Source: Alishewanella jeotgali KCTC 22429 | Lineage (GTDB): Bacteria; Pseudomonadota; Gammaproteobacteria; Enterobacterales; Alteromonadaceae | Direction of reading: 5' to 3' | NCBI RefSeq assembly: GCF_000245735.1 | Contig: NZ_AHTH01000028.1 | Coordinates: forward strand, 1 to 64,000 | DNA: 64,000 nt | Part shown: piece by piece, positions 35,092 through 46,151 of the stretch | How the letters are laid out: every line of letters starts with the position of its first letter | Position numbering within the stretch: the stretch's first letter is position 1 | Program-made: the position numbers and the translations under genes | Notes under the pieces: generated by a model | Database searches by the model: none | Told to the model about the DNA's origin: nothing | Seen by the model: only the letters and a program-made list of their open reading frames with translations

Positions 35092-36720
35092 CTAGTGCAG
35101 CAGCGCCCTAACCGTTAGGGCGATAGCACCGGCCCCCAACAGGCTGGCCAGTACCGGTAAATTGATGCTAAGCGCTATACTAGCACTGATTAAGCTGGCT
35201 GCTGCAAGCACCGCGCTAATAATTTGCGCTTTCCCACGTTGCTGTTGTTGTTGTAACGCTTGCAACTGCAACAGCAGCGCCTGTTGTTGCCGTGGGCCTT
35301 GCTCCAGATAGCGGTGCAGTAGCTCCGGCATCTGGGGCATTTTTTCTGCCCAAAAAGGAAAATTCTCTTTCACCTGCCGCCAAATCGCCGGCAAGCCTAC
35401 CTGTTGTTTGACCCAGTTTTCCAGAAAGGGTTTAGCGGTTTTCCATAAATCCAGTTGCGGATACAGTTGCCGCCCTAAACCCTCAATATAGAGCAGGGTT
35501 TTTTGTAACAGCACCAACTGCGGCTGGACCTGCATTTCAAAGCGGCGCGCCGTATTAAATAAATTCAGCAGCACATGCCCAAAGGAAATCTCCGCCAGCG
35601 GCTTTTGAAAAATTGGCTCGCAGACGGTGCGGATCGCACTTTCAAATTCTTCTACCTTGGTATGGGCGGGTACCCAGCCGGAGTCCAGATGCAGCTGAGC
35701 TACCTTGCGATAATCGCGATTAAAAAAGGCGACAAAATTTTCTGCCAAATAGCGCTTATCCTCGGCATTGAGGGTACCCACGATGCCACAATCAATACCG
35801 ATATACTTTGGATTTTCCGGATGCTCACGCGCAACGAAGATATTCCCCGGATGCATGTCGGCATGAAAAAAGCTGTCACGGAATACCTGGGTAAAAAACA
35901 CCTCGACCCCACGTTTGGCCAGCAGCTCCATATTAGTGCCTTGCGCTTCCAATGCCGCGATATCAGAAACCGGAATACCATAGATCCGTTCCATGACCAT
36001 AATATTACTGCGGCTGTAATCGGCGTAAACAAAAGGGATATATAGCGAATCCGAGCCTTCAAAGTTGCGCCGCAGTTGAATAGCGTTCGCTGCTTCGCGT
36101 TGTAAATCCAGTTCATCGAGAATGGTTTTGCGATATTCCGAAACCACTTCCCGTGGCCGCAGACGTTTGCCATCAGGTAGCAGGCGGGCCGCTATTACGG
36201 CCAGGCTGTCCATCAGGGCGAGATCAGCCAGGATTTGCTTTTCGATCCCAGGGCGGATCACCTTAACGACCACTGCTGCCTGAGTGCCATCAGCTAATTG
36301 CAGGCGGGCGCTATGCACCTGGGCAATTGAGGCCGAAGCCAGAGGTGTAATATCGAATTCGGCGAACAGCTGCTGAATGTCGCTTAGTCCCAGCGCCTGT
36401 TCGATTAGTGCCTTGGCTTGCTCACCAGGGAAAGGACGGACCTTATCCTGTAAGATCGCCAGCTCGTCTGCCAGCTCGGCCGGTAACAAATCGCGTCGGG
36501 TAGATAACATCTGGCCAAACTTAATCCAGACCGGTCCCAGACTTTGTAATGCCAGACGCAGTCTGGCGGCGACAGACTGTTCGGGATAGCGGTTTTTTAA
36601 CCAGAACAGACAACGCCGTGCCGCCCGGGCATACCAGGGTTGCCACTGGGCAGGGATCAGCTCATCCAGCCCATATTGCAGCAAGGTTTTCTGGATCTGA
36701 TAGAAACGGCTTAGGCGCAC
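35092..36720 (-). CDS. ubiB: Ubiquinone biosynthesis atypical kinase-like protein UbiB
   Basis: The 542-residue membrane protein of the ADCK/COQ8 family is required for ubiquinone synthesis, probably by ATP-dependent handling of lipid precursors. The KxGQ motif is [15 protein letters not shown] (about 68), the A-rich loop is [12 protein letters not shown], and the catalytic DMHPGNIFV and IDCGIVG follow near 290-312. Two C-terminal transmembrane helices end the protein. It overlaps ubiJ by 10 bp. Confidence 0.98.
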   Translation of the reverse strand: MRLSRFYQIQKTLLQYGLDELIPAQWQPWYARAARRCLFWLKNRYPEQSVAARLRLALQSLGPVWIKFGQMLSTRRDLLPAELADELAILQDKVRPFPGEQAKALIEQALGLSDIQQLFAEFDITPLASASIAQVHSARLQLADGTQAAVVVKVIRPGIEKQILADLALMDSLAVIAARLLPDGKRLRPREVVSEYRKTILDELDLQREAANAIQLRRNFEGSDSLYIPFVYADYSRSNIMVMERIYGIPVSDIAALEAQGTNMELLAKRGVEVFFTQVFRDSFFHADMHPGNIFVAREHPENPKYIGIDCGIVGTLNAEDKRYLAENFVAFFNRDYRKVAQLHLDSGWVPAHTKVEEFESAIRTVCEPIFQKPLAEISFGHVLLNLFNTARRFEMQVQPQLVLLQKTLLYIEGLGRQLYPQLDLWKTAKPFLENWVKQQVGLPAIWRQVKENFPFWAEKMPQMPELLHRYLEQGPRQQQALLLQLQALQQQQQRGKAQIISAVLAAASLISASIALSINLPVLASLLGAGAIALTVRALLH

Positions 36721-37328
36721 CTGGACTCCTGCAGTAGTTGGATTTTGCGTCGGACTTGCTCTACCTGGCCTTGCAGTTGGCTGAGCTGTTGGGTAAACAG
36801 CTCGTATTCCGCCCGTACCGGTACTAGTTGCAGTTCATCCTGCACCAGTTCGAGCTGCGTTTGCTGTAGCAACTGCCATTTCTGACTACAGTAGCTGCTG
36901 AGTTGGCTCAGCGTCTGCAAAAGCTTATGGCTGGGAGCATCCCCCAGATAGCGGGCAAGCTCGGTTTGCCAATCGGGGTCAAGCTGCTGGAAAAAACTGG
37001 CATATTGCTGCGCCAGCTGTAAGTCGCCGTCAATTTGCAGGGCATCGGCTTTAATCAGGCGGGTTAACTGGCTGGGGTCGCGCAGTTGGCGCAAACTGGC
37101 CAGATCGGTACTGATCCGGCAATCGGCCGTTTCGTCCTGCTGATTAAATAGCAAACTATCGCTACCGGCGCTGACCACTATTGTCAGTTTCAGCTCGCGT
37201 AAGGCGAAGGCCAGCTGTTTGCCCTGTAGCTGGCGCAGTTTGGGCAGGCAGGATGGATCCAGCGCTATCGCTTTGCGGCTAAGCCGCTCTGCCACAGCAC
37301 ACAGCAATTGTGGCAATAACGGCAACAT
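36711..37328 (-). CDS. ubiJ: Ubiquinone biosynthesis accessory factor UbiJ
   Basis: The 205-residue protein has an SCP2-like lipid-binding domain (about 15-115, with [14 protein letters not shown] as its later part) and a long C-terminal coiled segment (about 150-200). UbiJ binds isoprenoid quinone precursors for the Ubi complex under aerobic conditions. It lies between ubiE and ubiB, with a 1-bp overlap with ubiE, matching the conserved cluster. Confidence 0.93.
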   Translation of the reverse strand: MLPLLPQLLCAVAERLSRKAIALDPSCLPKLRQLQGKQLAFALRELKLTIVVSAGSDSLLFNQQDETADCRISTDLASLRQLRDPSQLTRLIKADALQIDGDLQLAQQYASFFQQLDPDWQTELARYLGDAPSHKLLQTLSQLSSYCSQKWQLLQQTQLELVQDELQLVPVRAEYELFTQQLSQLQGQVEQVRRKIQLLQESRCA

Positions 37329-38083
37329 CAGAATTTATAGCCCCGATGTAAGGCGACAATACCACCGGTCAGATTGTGATAACTGACTTCCTGGAAGCCG
37401 GCATCCTGCATCATCTGCTTTAAGGTTTCCTGATCCGGGTGCATCCGGATTGACTCGGCCAGATACTGGTAGCTTTCTTTATCATTGGCGATCAACTGGC
37501 CCATAAAAGGCAGAATGCGGAACGAGTAGAGATCGTAAGCTTTACTGAGTAATTCGCTTTCTGGTTTGGAAAACTCCAGTACCAGCAGGCGACCACCGGG
37601 CTTGAGCACCCGGAACATTGAGCGCAGTGCAGCATCTTTATCGGTGACATTACGTAAGCCAAAGCCAATAGAGACGATGTCGAAGCTGTTGTCGGCAAAG
37701 GGCAGGGCTTCAGCGTTGGCTTGCACAAATTCGATATTATTCACCAGCCCCAGGTCGCGCAGTTTATCGCGGCCGACATTCAGCATTGACTCATTAATAT
37801 CGGCCAGTACCACCTTGCCGCTTGGACCAACCCGTTTGGAGAATAACGCCGTAATATCGCCGGTACCCCCGGCCAGATCCAGCACCTGTTGCCCGGCGCG
37901 CACGCCGCTGCAGTCAATAGTAAAACGTTTCCACAGCCGGTGAATGCCCATCGACATCACGTCATTCATAATGTCGTACTTAGCGGCGACCGAGTGAAAG
38001 ACATCGGCGACCATCGCAACTTTCTGCTCTTTAGGTACAGATTTAAAGCCAAAATGCGTGGTGTTATTGGTAGGTTCGGACAT
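37328..38083 (-). CDS. ubiE: Ubiquinone/menaquinone C-methyltransferase UbiE
   Basis: The 251-residue SAM-dependent methyltransferase methylates demethylmenaquinone and the ubiquinone precursor DDMQ. The SAM motif is [15 protein letters not shown] (about 66), followed by [10 protein letters not shown] and the UbiE signature [18 protein letters not shown] (about 156). N-terminal [27 protein letters not shown] split over two motifs is family-typical. It is the first gene of ubiE-J-B-tatABC. Confidence 0.99.
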   Translation of the reverse strand: MSEPTNNTTHFGFKSVPKEQKVAMVADVFHSVAAKYDIMNDVMSMGIHRLWKRFTIDCSGVRAGQQVLDLAGGTGDITALFSKRVGPSGKVVLADINESMLNVGRDKLRDLGLVNNIEFVQANAEALPFADNSFDIVSIGFGLRNVTDKDAALRSMFRVLKPGGRLLVLEFSKPESELLSKAYDLYSFRILPFMGQLIANDKESYQYLAESIRMHPDQETLKQMMQDAGFQEVSYHNLTGGIVALHRGYKF

Positions 38084-38187
38084 AACAAAGCCTGCTTGGG
38101 AACATTAGGCCGCTAGTGTAAAAGATTACGCCGGCAGAGCCAACAACCAGAGGGGATCCTGTTAAAAAATATGCAACAGTGGACGCT

Positions 38188-39210
38188 TTAGATGGCAGCC
38201 AGCATTACTTCATTGGCAACTTGATTGCGGCCGCGTTGTTTGGCCAGCTGTAATACGCTATTGGTGCGCGATAAAAATTGATACCAATTTTCTGAGGCCT
38301 GATACAGCGCTACACCCAATGAGATAGTGATTTTTGGTAAGCTTTTCTTATCCCGGGCGGAGACAAAACGCAGTTTCTCGACGCCTTTGCGGACCTGCTC
38401 TGCAATTTCGGCGGCGGTTCTCAGGTCAACATCGGGTAGCAGCAGTAAAAACTCTTCGCCGCCAGAGCGCACTGGCATGCCGCTTTCCTGCACATAGCTG
38501 CGCACTTTTTTCGCCACCTTAGACAAAATAATATCGCCAATGGTGGCGCCGTAATCCTGATTAAAACGGGCAAAATGATCCAAATCTACCGCAATAGCTG
38601 CGATGCGTCGATCAGGTTGCTCGCTTAACCACAGCTCGACCTGATTTTGCATCGCCACCCTGTTGTACAGGCCAGTCAGGGGATCTTGCAGTCGCTGTTG
38701 CTTTAATTGTTCTAGCTCATCACGCAGCTGATGACTTTGCTGGTTTGCCGCCACCAGTTGCTGATTCAACTGTTGCTGCTGTTTTCGGTAGGCGAGGGTG
38801 ACTTGCTTTAGTTCTGCCAGCGCCGGTGGCATCGGCTGGGCGTCTTGCTCCAGCTTGAAAGCGGTGTGATCCAACTGGTCGATAAAGTTCTCGGTGGCTT
38901 CAGCGGCGAGGTCGGTGTAGCCAGATAGTCGGCTGACCATGCCAGAAACATCCTGCAACAGTTGTTCCTGTTGCTGCTGCTCCGGCATTAAATAGCGGTT
39001 GTACAGCTCCGCCATAATAAAATCGTCAAACTCGGCCTTAGCTGCCAGCTTCTGTTCTATTGCCTGACACAGTTCAGCGTTATTACCGCTGATGTATTCG
39101 TAGGCAACAGTGTAATTGGTCGGATGCGCGGCAAGCTGGTTATGGCGCAAAAAGGCACCTACCTGCGTTGCTTTGTCCAAAGCTTGCTGCATCGTGTCCT
39201 TGTACTTCAT
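38188..39210 (-). CDS. Diguanylate cyclase (GGDEF domain)
   Basis: The 340-residue cytoplasmic enzyme should make c-di-GMP from two GTP. The N-terminal 140 residues are helical, with no membrane segment, and resemble the unassigned N-terminal domain of soluble cyclases. A Gln-rich coiled coil (about 142-178) leads to the GGDEF domain (about 180-335). The catalytic loop is RSGGEEFLLL. The RxxD inhibitory site expected five residues upstream reads QESG, so product feedback is probably missing. It is flanked by ubiE (same strand) and the DUF885 gene (divergent). Confidence 0.92.
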   Translation of the reverse strand: MKYKDTMQQALDKATQVGAFLRHNQLAAHPTNYTVAYEYISGNNAELCQAIEQKLAAKAEFDDFIMAELYNRYLMPEQQQQEQLLQDVSGMVSRLSGYTDLAAEATENFIDQLDHTAFKLEQDAQPMPPALAELKQVTLAYRKQQQQLNQQLVAANQQSHQLRDELEQLKQQRLQDPLTGLYNRVAMQNQVELWLSEQPDRRIAAIAVDLDHFARFNQDYGATIGDIILSKVAKKVRSYVQESGMPVRSGGEEFLLLLPDVDLRTAAEIAEQVRKGVEKLRFVSARDKKSLPKITISLGVALYQASENWYQFLSRTNSVLQLAKQRGRNQVANEVMLAAI

Positions 39211-39454
39211 GGCAGGGATCTGGGCTCCATAAGCGCAATCTTATTATTCTTTCAAACCTATAGTACGTGATAAAAGATTACAGGCAATATCTTTTACAGA
39301 TAATTTAGTGATTGTGATGAAAATCACGGCAAGCCAAACTGCCGATTGCCGAAAATAGCGATAAAGTGCCGGTTTAATCAGTTCCGTGCTCTGCTTTTTT
39401 GCGGTCAGACAGGTACAATCAAGTAAAGAAAAATAAAACAACAGGGAGTCACTG

Positions 39455-41194
39455 ATGCAAATACGAGCGGAACCTCTCAGTCTGATTGCTGCGATACTGC
39501 TATTGGCCGGTTGTGCCAGTAAGAGCCCGGACGCTGTGGCACCGAGCTTTAGCCAACTGGCGGAGCAGATTTGGCAGGCTGAAACCGCCTTGCGCACGCC
39601 AGCACCGGGCACGTTAACCGATATGTCGCCGGCAGCACTGGCCGCACGGCAACAACAACGGCTGGCGTTGCAGCAACAGTTACAGGCGGTTGACCTGAAC
39701 CAACTGAGCGAACAGGACAAAATTAATCACGCTATCCTGAGTTATCGCCTGGCAGATGAGATCGACCAATATCGATTCAATGCGCATCTGATGCCGTTAA
39801 CCTCTGAATCGGGCTTTCATACCGCGCTGGCGTTTAGTTTTCAGCGCTCTGCTTTACGGCAGACCAATGATTACCAGCAATATTTACAACGGCTGGCGGC
39901 GATTCCAGGTTATATGATGCAACAGATCGCGTTGATGCAGCAGGGCCTGGACCAAGGTATCACCCAGCCGGCGGTAGTGCTGGCGGGTTTTGAGCAAAGT
40001 ATCAGTTCCTATATTGCCCAGCCTGAGCAAAGCGTGTTTTTTCAGCCGCTACAGCGCAAATCAGACCTGATCAGTGAGCAGGAATGGCAAAGCTTCCGGC
40101 AGCAGGCTCTCGGCATAATTGAGACGGCGGTGAATCCGGCATTTCAGGGCTTTTACGATTTTATGGTGCAGCACTACTTACCGGGTGCACGCCAGGATAT
40201 TGCTGCCAGTACCTTACCCAATGGCGCAGCCTTTTACCAAAATCGCTTGGAGCATTACACCACGTTACAGATGACACCGCAGCAGGTACACGACATTGGC
40301 CTGGCGGAAGTAGCGCGGATCCGTGCTGAGATGCAGCAGGTAATTGATAGTCTCGGCTTTACCGGCAGCTTTGCCGATTTCGTGCAGTTCTTGCGTGAAG
40401 ATCCGCAATTCTACCCGCAATCAGCCGACGAACTCCTGCGGTATGCCGCCTGGTTGTCGAAACGGGCTGATGCCCAATTACCGCGTTTCTTTAAACTCTT
40501 ACCACGCACGCCCTATGGCGTAGTGGAAGTGCCGGCAGAGATTGCCCCCAAATATACGACTGGCCGCTACTCTGGCGCTACCCGTGACGACCAGGCAGGT
40601 TACTACTGGGTGAATACCTATGCCTTGAACCGGCGGCCACTGTATGAAATGGAAGCTCTGACACTGCATGAGGCGGTGCCCGGCCACCACTTGCAGATCT
40701 CCCTGGCGCGGGAGCAGGGCGACTTACCAGACTACCGACGCACCTTCTATACCTCGGCCTTTGGCGAGGGCTGGGGTCTGTATGCCGAGTATCTGGGGCT
40801 GGAAATGGGCTTTTATCAGGATCCCTACAGTAACTTTGGCCGCCTGACCTATGAAATGTGGCGAGCTGCGCGGCTGGTTGTGGATACCGGCATGCACAGT
40901 CTGGGGTGGAGCCGGCAGCAGGCGATCGACTTTTTGGCCGAAAATACCGCCTTATCTATGCATAACGTACAAACGGAAATTGATCGCTATATTAGCTGGC
41001 CGGCGCAGGCACTGTCGTACAAGCTGGGCGAGTTGACTATTCGCCGGCTGCGGCAACAGGCTGAACAGCAGCTGGGCGATAAGTTTGATATCCGAGTTTT
41101 CCATCAGGTAGTGTTGGATAACGGCAGTGTGCCATTGGCGGTGTTGGAGCAACAGGTACGAAATTATATTCAGCAGCAACTAAGCAGCTCATGA
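39455..41194 (+). CDS. DUF885-family putative metallopeptidase lipoprotein
   Basis: The 579-residue protein has a lipoprotein signal (LIAAILLLAGC-A, about residue 22). A DUF885 domain follows, mostly helical, with the zinc-type motif HEAVPGHHLQ (about residue 408) and the downstream glutamate region FGEGWGLYAEYLGLEMG (about 438). This architecture suggests a membrane-anchored peptidase acting on small peptides in the periplasm, but no substrate is established for the family. GGGAG lies upstream of the ATG. A strong terminator follows. Confidence 0.85.
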   Translation: MQIRAEPLSLIAAILLLAGCASKSPDAVAPSFSQLAEQIWQAETALRTPAPGTLTDMSPAALAARQQQRLALQQQLQAVDLNQLSEQDKINHAILSYRLADEIDQYRFNAHLMPLTSESGFHTALAFSFQRSALRQTNDYQQYLQRLAAIPGYMMQQIALMQQGLDQGITQPAVVLAGFEQSISSYIAQPEQSVFFQPLQRKSDLISEQEWQSFRQQALGIIETAVNPAFQGFYDFMVQHYLPGARQDIAASTLPNGAAFYQNRLEHYTTLQMTPQQVHDIGLAEVARIRAEMQQVIDSLGFTGSFADFVQFLREDPQFYPQSADELLRYAAWLSKRADAQLPRFFKLLPRTPYGVVEVPAEIAPKYTTGRYSGATRDDQAGYYWVNTYALNRRPLYEMEALTLHEAVPGHHLQISLAREQGDLPDYRRTFYTSAFGEGWGLYAEYLGLEMGFYQDPYSNFGRLTYEMWRAARLVVDTGMHSLGWSRQQAIDFLAENTALSMHNVQTEIDRYISWPAQALSYKLGELTIRRLRQQAEQQLGDKFDIRVFHQVVLDNGSVPLAVLEQQVRNYIQQQLSSS

Positions 41195-41210
41195 CGTGAC
41201 TTTAAAGTAA

Positions 41211-41239
41211 TAACGCCGGCTAAGCCGGCGTTATCTTTT
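41211..41239 (+). terminator. Intrinsic terminator after the DUF885 gene
   Basis: TAACGCCGGC (41211-41220) pairs perfectly with GCCGGCGTTA (41224-41233) with a 3-nt loop, followed by TCTTTT. It lies 17 bp after the stop codon. Confidence 0.92.
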
Positions 41240-41284
41240 GAGTAGCTGTTGTAGCTATCTGAATCAGTTAACAGATAATAACAC

Positions 41285-41527
41285 TCAGCCCCGAAGTACT
41301 ATACTGGGAGTGGTATCAATCTGGCCTTCCTGGTCAATCGCCGCCAGCTTGCCGTCAAAGTCAAGTACCGCAAGCTTACCGTAGGGTAAATGACGAACAA
41401 ACTGTAGCTGGTAGCCATAACGCTGCAATTCAGCCACCGAAAATTTCTGCGCTAAGCTTAACTGATCCCAAAAATAATTAAGGTCCTTTTCCGTCTGGCG
41501 CCTTTCCTGTACCTGTATCGCTAGCAT
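41285..41527 (-). CDS. Hypothetical small soluble protein
   Basis: The 80-residue protein has no signal or membrane segment. The middle part (KDLNYFWDQLSLAQKFSVAELQRYGYQL) is predicted helical and the rest beta-rich (LAVLDFDGKLAAIDQEGQI). I do not recognise the family, though a similar short protein is probably conserved in related genera. ATG 41527 has GGAG 6 nt upstream. It lies just left of the EVE-domain gene on the same strand, 33 bp apart, so the two may be cotranscribed. Confidence 0.65.
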   Translation of the reverse strand: MLAIQVQERRQTEKDLNYFWDQLSLAQKFSVAELQRYGYQLQFVRHLPYGKLAVLDFDGKLAAIDQEGQIDTTPSIVLRG

Positions 41528-41560
41528 AACGGGCTCCAAAACACAGGATTAAGTCAGGGA

Positions 41561-42019
41561 CTATTGTAAAGCCAATAAATCCCGCCATTGTTGTATCGTA
41601 ACCGGCATCACTGACAGTCTGCTGCCTTTTTGAACAACCGGCAACTCTGCCATCTTAGCCGAGCTTTTAATTTTGTCTAGTGTTATTAGTCTGGGCAATT
41701 TTTGCACAAAACGCAAATCGACGGCGACCCAGCGTGGCTGCTCAGCTTTAGCTTTTGGATCATAATATATACTACGGCAGTCAAATTGGCTCGGATCAGC
41801 ATAAGCCGATCTGACCACTTCCGCGATCCCTGCCACACCAATATCCTTGCAACTGGAATGATAGATTAACACGTGATCACCGACCTGGACGCCATCACGC
41901 AGAAAGTTTCGTGCCTGATAATTACGTACACCCTCCCAAACAATAGGCGTTGTTGGGGCGCGCGCAAAATCGTCAATACTGCATTCGCTGGGTTCAGTTT
42001 TAAATAACCAATAGTTCAT
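41561..42019 (-). CDS. EVE-domain (PUA/YTH-like) protein
   Basis: The 152-residue protein is a single EVE domain: [16 protein letters not shown] at the start, [15 protein letters not shown] (about 29), and [11 protein letters not shown] followed by [12 protein letters not shown] domains bind modified cytosines in DNA or modified RNA bases and occur in some defence enzymes. As a stand-alone form it is widespread in Proteobacteria, and its exact role is unknown. It is divergent from tesB with only 61 bp between the starts. Confidence 0.93.
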   Translation of the reverse strand: MNYWLFKTEPSECSIDDFARAPTTPIVWEGVRNYQARNFLRDGVQVGDHVLIYHSSCKDIGVAGIAEVVRSAYADPSQFDCRSIYYDPKAKAEQPRWVAVDLRFVQKLPRLITLDKIKSSAKMAELPVVQKGSRLSVMPVTIQQWRDLLALQ

Positions 42020-42080
42020 TTTGCCAGGCTCCGGTAATTACGGCAGAATAACTCCTCTTGCTAGCGGAAAAGGTTACCGT

Positions 42081-42950
42081 ATGAGTCAGGTACTTGCGAA
42101 TTTATTATCACTGCTGAAACTTGAGACCATAGAACTAGGCTTATACCGCGGCCAAAGTCAGGATCTGGGGTTTAAGGCGGTGTTCGGTGGTCAGGTGATG
42201 GGTCAGGCGCTATCGGCAGCCAAAGAAACGCTGCCCGAAGAGCGTAAATTACATTCGTTCCATTCGTATTTTTTACGCCCGGGTGATGCCAGCAAGCCGA
42301 TTGTCTATGAAGTTGACAATATCCGTGATGGCAAAAGCTTTAGTACCCGCCGGGTCAGTGCCATTCAGTACGGTAAACCGATCTTCTATATGACGGCGTC
42401 ATTCCAGGATGAGGAGCTGGGCTTTGAACATCAGCTTAGCATGCCACAGGTACCGGGGCCGGATCAGCTGGTATCGGATCTCGACTTCTACCAGCAGCAT
42501 GCGGCGCAAATTCCGGAAAAATTACGCAGTAAGTTTATCTGCGAAAAACCGATCGAAATGCGGCCGGTGGATTTTCAAAATCCGTTTTCGCCGGTGGTCA
42601 GTGCGCCGAAGCGTTATGTCTGGTTTAAAGCCAATGGCAGCATGCCAGATGATCTGCGGGTGCATAAATATCTGCTGGCCTATGCATCAGATTTTAACTT
42701 TCTGCCTACTGCTTTGCAGCCGCATGGTCGTTCTTTTATGGCGAAAAATATGCAGGTCGCCACTATCGACCATGCCATGTGGTTTCATCAGGATTTTCGT
42801 TTTGATGACTGGTTGCTCTACGCTGTGGATAGCCCGGCCGCATCCGGCGGCCGGGGTTTAGTGCAAGGTCAGTTTTTTACCCGCGATGGTAAACTGGTGG
42901 CGACTACTATCCAGCAAGGGGTGATCCGCGAGTATCAGGAGCCGGGCTGA
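42081..42950 (+). CDS. tesB: Acyl-CoA thioesterase II
   Basis: The 289-residue double-hotdog enzyme hydrolyses medium and long acyl-CoA to free acid and CoA. The N-terminal half has [17 protein letters not shown] (about 38) and [12 protein letters not shown] (about 62). The C-terminal half has the catalytic aspartate region [20 protein letters not shown] (about 232) and [12 protein letters not shown] start at ATG 42081, preceded by AAGG, because an upstream frame extension would give 20 non-family residues. It is convergent with plsB, overlapping by 16 bp. Confidence 0.96.
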   Translation: MSQVLANLLSLLKLETIELGLYRGQSQDLGFKAVFGGQVMGQALSAAKETLPEERKLHSFHSYFLRPGDASKPIVYEVDNIRDGKSFSTRRVSAIQYGKPIFYMTASFQDEELGFEHQLSMPQVPGPDQLVSDLDFYQQHAAQIPEKLRSKFICEKPIEMRPVDFQNPFSPVVSAPKRYVWFKANGSMPDDLRVHKYLLAYASDFNFLPTALQPHGRSFMAKNMQVATIDHAMWFHQDFRFDDWLLYAVDSPAASGGRGLVQGQFFTRDGKLVATTIQQGVIREYQEPG

Positions 42951-45391
42951 GTGGTTGCGGCCTCCGGCATAATGCTGTGAATACTTTGTAACACCTCGCT
43001 ACGCAACAGCAAGTTAACAGTGGCTGCCAACCGCGATAAAGCTGGTGTTGCCTGTAGCCGGTTGTCCTGATCTGACTGACAGTAACCTTCCAGTTTTAAC
43101 GCCTGGCTTAAGCTGGCAAACAGGTTCTTGTCGTAGTACTCCGGTGCATTGATGCCATGCAAGGTTAGTAAGCGTTGCGCCAGTTGATGGCTTTGCTGTT
43201 CCAGCTCCGGGCGCGGCAGCGGGCCATGCGCCCGCAACAGGTTAAAGACCATGGCATAGCGCTGCAGCGTATGTTCGGCATTGTGCGCCAGTAAATCTAA
43301 CATCATATATTCGCGGCTGTGCTGCGGTGGAGCCAGATAATCTTCTCCGTCCTGTATTAACAACCCTTGCGCCTGCAGTTGTTGCAACAGTTGCCTGATA
43401 TAGTGCTGCAATGAGGGCACCTGCAAAAATAATTCATGTTTTAACAGGCTATACAGTTGCTCGGCCAGGCTTTGCAGTTCAGTCAAACTGAGTCGCTGTT
43501 GTCGGAGTACGGCCGAAGCCAGAATGGCCGGCAGGATAAACAGATGCAGAATATTATTCCGATAATAACTCATTAGCACCGCTTGCTGTGGGCTTAAACT
43601 GACCAGTTGACCGAAACTGTCTGCCGTCAGCATGATTTTTTGCATCCTGGCTGCATGTTCCAGCATTTGCTCGGCACTTTGTTCTGGCAGGCTGACATTG
43701 GCATGATAGGGTACCGCTTGCTGCAACGTCAGATAGGCTTGCAACTGTTGCACCAACTCCTGCCGGGTCAGACTATGCTTATCGCTGGCCAGCAAACAGA
43801 GGGCAATCAGGTTAATGCTGTTCAATGCCGCCGCCTGATTGATATGCCGCATAATCTGCTCGGACAACTTGCCGGTCACCGGATTTAACCACTGCGGTTT
43901 AGGCGCTTCCAGCGGGTTAATTTCACTTTTCCAAGCTGGCACCTGCTGGCTCAGATACTGGTTCAGTGAAATCGGCTCGCCGAAATTGACATAGCCATAG
44001 CCATAATCGCGCAGATTACGGATTGCCTTCAGTACACCAAACACCGATTCTTTCTGCTTACCTGAGCCCTGCAGTTCGCTAAGGTAGGTATTGACCTCCA
44101 TCACATGCTCGTATCCCAGATACACCGGTACCAGCGTGACCGGGCGATCGATACCGCGCAGCATCGACTGTACTGTCATCGCCAGCATGCCGGTTTTGGG
44201 TTGCAATAAGCGACCGGTGCGGCTGCGACCGCCCTCAGTGTAATACTTGACGGCATAGCCTTTGATAAACAACAGACTCAGGTATTCACGGAATACCGCA
44301 GAGTACAGCTTGTTGCCGCTAAAGCTGCGCCGGATAAAGAAAGCGCCACCACGACGGAAAATGGTACCGGCCGGCCAGAAATTCAGATTAATACCAGCCG
44401 CAATATGCGGCGGTACCAGGCCCTGATGATAAATAATGTAGCTAAGTAGTAAGTAGTCCATATGGCTGCGGTGGCAGGGAACATAGACGATTTCATGCCC
44501 TTTCTGTGCCAGCTCAAGCAGCTTGTCGGCATTTTTAACCTTGATGCCGTAATAGAGTTTTTGCCACAACCAGCTCAGAATGCGGTCGCCAAAGCGTAGC
44601 GTCGAGGTGCGGTAGTCCGCGGCAATTTCCTGCAGTAACTTGCGGGCTTCCTGTTGCGCCGCCTGATAACTGATGCGTTTAGTTTCGGCCTCGTCGGCAA
44701 TGGCCTTTTTCAGCGCCGGCGAGGCCAGTAACGCATTAAATAACTGATTTCGTTGCATCAGTTTGGGGCCGGTTGCTGCCAGCCGTTGCCGGTAAAAGTG
44801 GATCCGCGACATTCGTAGTAGTTTACGCGCCGTTTCCGGTGCAGAACCAAACTGGGCCGCCATTTGTTGTAAATCCACGGGTTTACTCAGCCGTACCAGC
44901 GTATGGCGTCCGGAAATCAGCACAATAAGTAATTTTGCCAGCCAGTTTGGTGAGTGTGCTTCGCCAATCAGCCATTTAATGCTGTTCTCTTTACCCGGTG
45001 CCCGGCCCCATAAAATGGCGGCCGGCATTAACTGTGCTTTTAGCTCAGGCTGTGCCAGATGGGCGGCTAACAGTTGCTGGCCTTGTTGCAGGGCCCGGGT
45101 TTTGCCGCGCCCGCCGATCAGCCGGTGTGGTTGCTCCAGAAACAGAGTGCGGGGCAACAGCTGTGACCCTAATTGCACCTTAGATAGCGGATCAGGTAAT
45201 TGTAACTGCTGACATACCCGGCGTAAGGTTGCCAAATCACTGGCGGACTCAGTATGGCAGATATACAGCAAGGGCCGTCCGGGCTCGACTCCGAGCGCAT
45301 GCAGCGGATTATCGGGCACAATTTTATATTTCACCAACAGCCGGATGGGCCATCGTAACAGTTTGGTAAACAGCTTAAAGCCTGACAACAT
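42935..45391 (-). CDS. plsB: Glycerol-3-phosphate 1-O-acyltransferase
   Basis: The inner-membrane enzyme of about 818 residues acylates glycerol-3-phosphate in the first step of phospholipid synthesis. Acyltransferase motifs are [16 protein letters not shown] (about 296), [22 protein letters not shown] split around 340, the [18 protein letters not shown] block (about 373), and [11 protein letters not shown] (about 405). Sequence and length follow E. coli PlsB. I start at ATG 45391, where the protein aligns with PlsB; ATG 45442 would add 17 residues. It lies divergent from lexA, as plsB and lexA are neighbours in E. coli. Confidence 0.96.
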   Translation of the reverse strand: MLSGFKLFTKLLRWPIRLLVKYKIVPDNPLHALGVEPGRPLLYICHTESASDLATLRRVCQQLQLPDPLSKVQLGSQLLPRTLFLEQPHRLIGGRGKTRALQQGQQLLAAHLAQPELKAQLMPAAILWGRAPGKENSIKWLIGEAHSPNWLAKLLIVLISGRHTLVRLSKPVDLQQMAAQFGSAPETARKLLRMSRIHFYRQRLAATGPKLMQRNQLFNALLASPALKKAIADEAETKRISYQAAQQEARKLLQEIAADYRTSTLRFGDRILSWLWQKLYYGIKVKNADKLLELAQKGHEIVYVPCHRSHMDYLLLSYIIYHQGLVPPHIAAGINLNFWPAGTIFRRGGAFFIRRSFSGNKLYSAVFREYLSLLFIKGYAVKYYTEGGRSRTGRLLQPKTGMLAMTVQSMLRGIDRPVTLVPVYLGYEHVMEVNTYLSELQGSGKQKESVFGVLKAIRNLRDYGYGYVNFGEPISLNQYLSQQVPAWKSEINPLEAPKPQWLNPVTGKLSEQIMRHINQAAALNSINLIALCLLASDKHSLTRQELVQQLQAYLTLQQAVPYHANVSLPEQSAEQMLEHAARMQKIMLTADSFGQLVSLSPQQAVLMSYYRNNILHLFILPAILASAVLRQQRLSLTELQSLAEQLYSLLKHELFLQVPSLQHYIRQLLQQLQAQGLLIQDGEDYLAPPQHSREYMMLDLLAHNAEHTLQRYAMVFNLLRAHGPLPRPELEQQSHQLAQRLLTLHGINAPEYYDKNLFASLSQALKLEGYCQSDQDNRLQATPALSRLAATVNLLLRSEVLQSIHSIMPEAATTQPGS

Positions 45392-45470
45392 AACCTTACT
45401 GACCTGAAAAAAATGGGCGCTAAGAATAGCATAGCTGATCATAGCAGCAAGTTTTGTTCACGCTGAAAAC

Positions 45471-45499
45471 TTGGCAAGGCCAGAAAGACTGTATATACT
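45471..45499 (+). promoter_or_regulatory. Predicted lexA promoter
   Basis: TTGGCA (45471-45476) is followed after 17 bp by TATACT (45494-45499). The -10 box lies within SOS box 1, so LexA binding would directly block RNA polymerase. Confidence 0.75.
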
Positions 45500-45504
45500 C
45501 ACAG
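45489..45504. promoter_or_regulatory. SOS (LexA) box 1 of lexA
   Basis: CTGTATATACTCACAG is a full CTG-N10-CAG LexA operator and, as I recall it, matches the first operator of E. coli lexA exactly. It overlaps the lexA -10 box. Confidence 0.95.
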
Positions 45505-45510
45505 TAAATA

Positions 45511-45526
45511 CTGTATGGGTAGCCAG
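45511..45526. promoter_or_regulatory. SOS (LexA) box 2 of lexA
   Basis: CTGTATGGGTAGCCAG has the CTG-N10-CAG frame but a less symmetric centre than box 1. It is 22 bp from box 1 and ends 1 bp before the start codon, giving the tandem autorepression known in E. coli. Confidence 0.75.
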
Positions 45527-45527
45527 C

Positions 45528-46151
45528 ATGAACAGACCTCTTACTCCACGGCAGGCAGAAATTCTGCAGCTGATTAAGGATTATCAACAGGAAACCGGTA
45601 TGCCGCCAACGCGGGCGGAAATTGCGGTGCGGCTGGGTTTTAAATCAGCCAATGCGGCGGAAGAGCATCTAAAAGCCCTGGCCAAGAAAGGCGTGATCGC
45701 AATGTTGCCCGGCACCTCAAGGGGGATCCGTTTGTTGGAAGAGGACGCGGCCCCGGAGCAACTGGGTTTACCGTTAATTGGTAAAGTCGCCGCCGGTCAG
45801 CCGATCCTGGCAGCAGAGCATGTCCAGGACCATTACCAGATCGATGCCAACCTGTTTAAACCGCACGCTGATTTTTTATTGCGGGTGCAAGGTATGAGTA
45901 TGCAGGATATCGGTATTCTGGATGGCGATTTGCTGGCCGTACACAAAACCCAGCAGGCGCAGCCAGGCCAGGTCATCGTCGCGCGGGTCGATGATGAGGT
46001 CACGGTAAAACGCTTTCAGCGCGATGGCAATCAGGTATTGCTGTTACCGGAAAATCCGGATTTTGAGGTGATAAAAGTTGACTTGCGACAGCAATTTTTC
46101 GCCGTAGAAGGCTTAGCAGTCGGGGTGATCCGTAACGGTAGCTGGTTATAA
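45528..46151 (+). CDS. lexA: SOS response repressor LexA
   Basis: The 207-residue repressor has an N-terminal winged helix ([29 protein letters not shown] region, about 5-70). The Ala-Gly self-cleavage site is in [10 protein letters not shown] (about 90). The catalytic serine is in [15 protein letters not shown] (about 125) and lysine in DDEVTVKRF (about 162). Under DNA damage RecA filament stimulates self-cleavage. I chose ATG 45528 because the frame upstream is occupied by promoter and SOS boxes. Confidence 0.98.
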   Translation: MNRPLTPRQAEILQLIKDYQQETGMPPTRAEIAVRLGFKSANAAEEHLKALAKKGVIAMLPGTSRGIRLLEEDAAPEQLGLPLIGKVAAGQPILAAEHVQDHYQIDANLFKPHADFLLRVQGMSMQDIGILDGDLLAVHKTQQAQPGQVIVARVDDEVTVKRFQRDGNQVLLLPENPDFEVIKVDLRQQFFAVEGLAVGVIRNGSWL

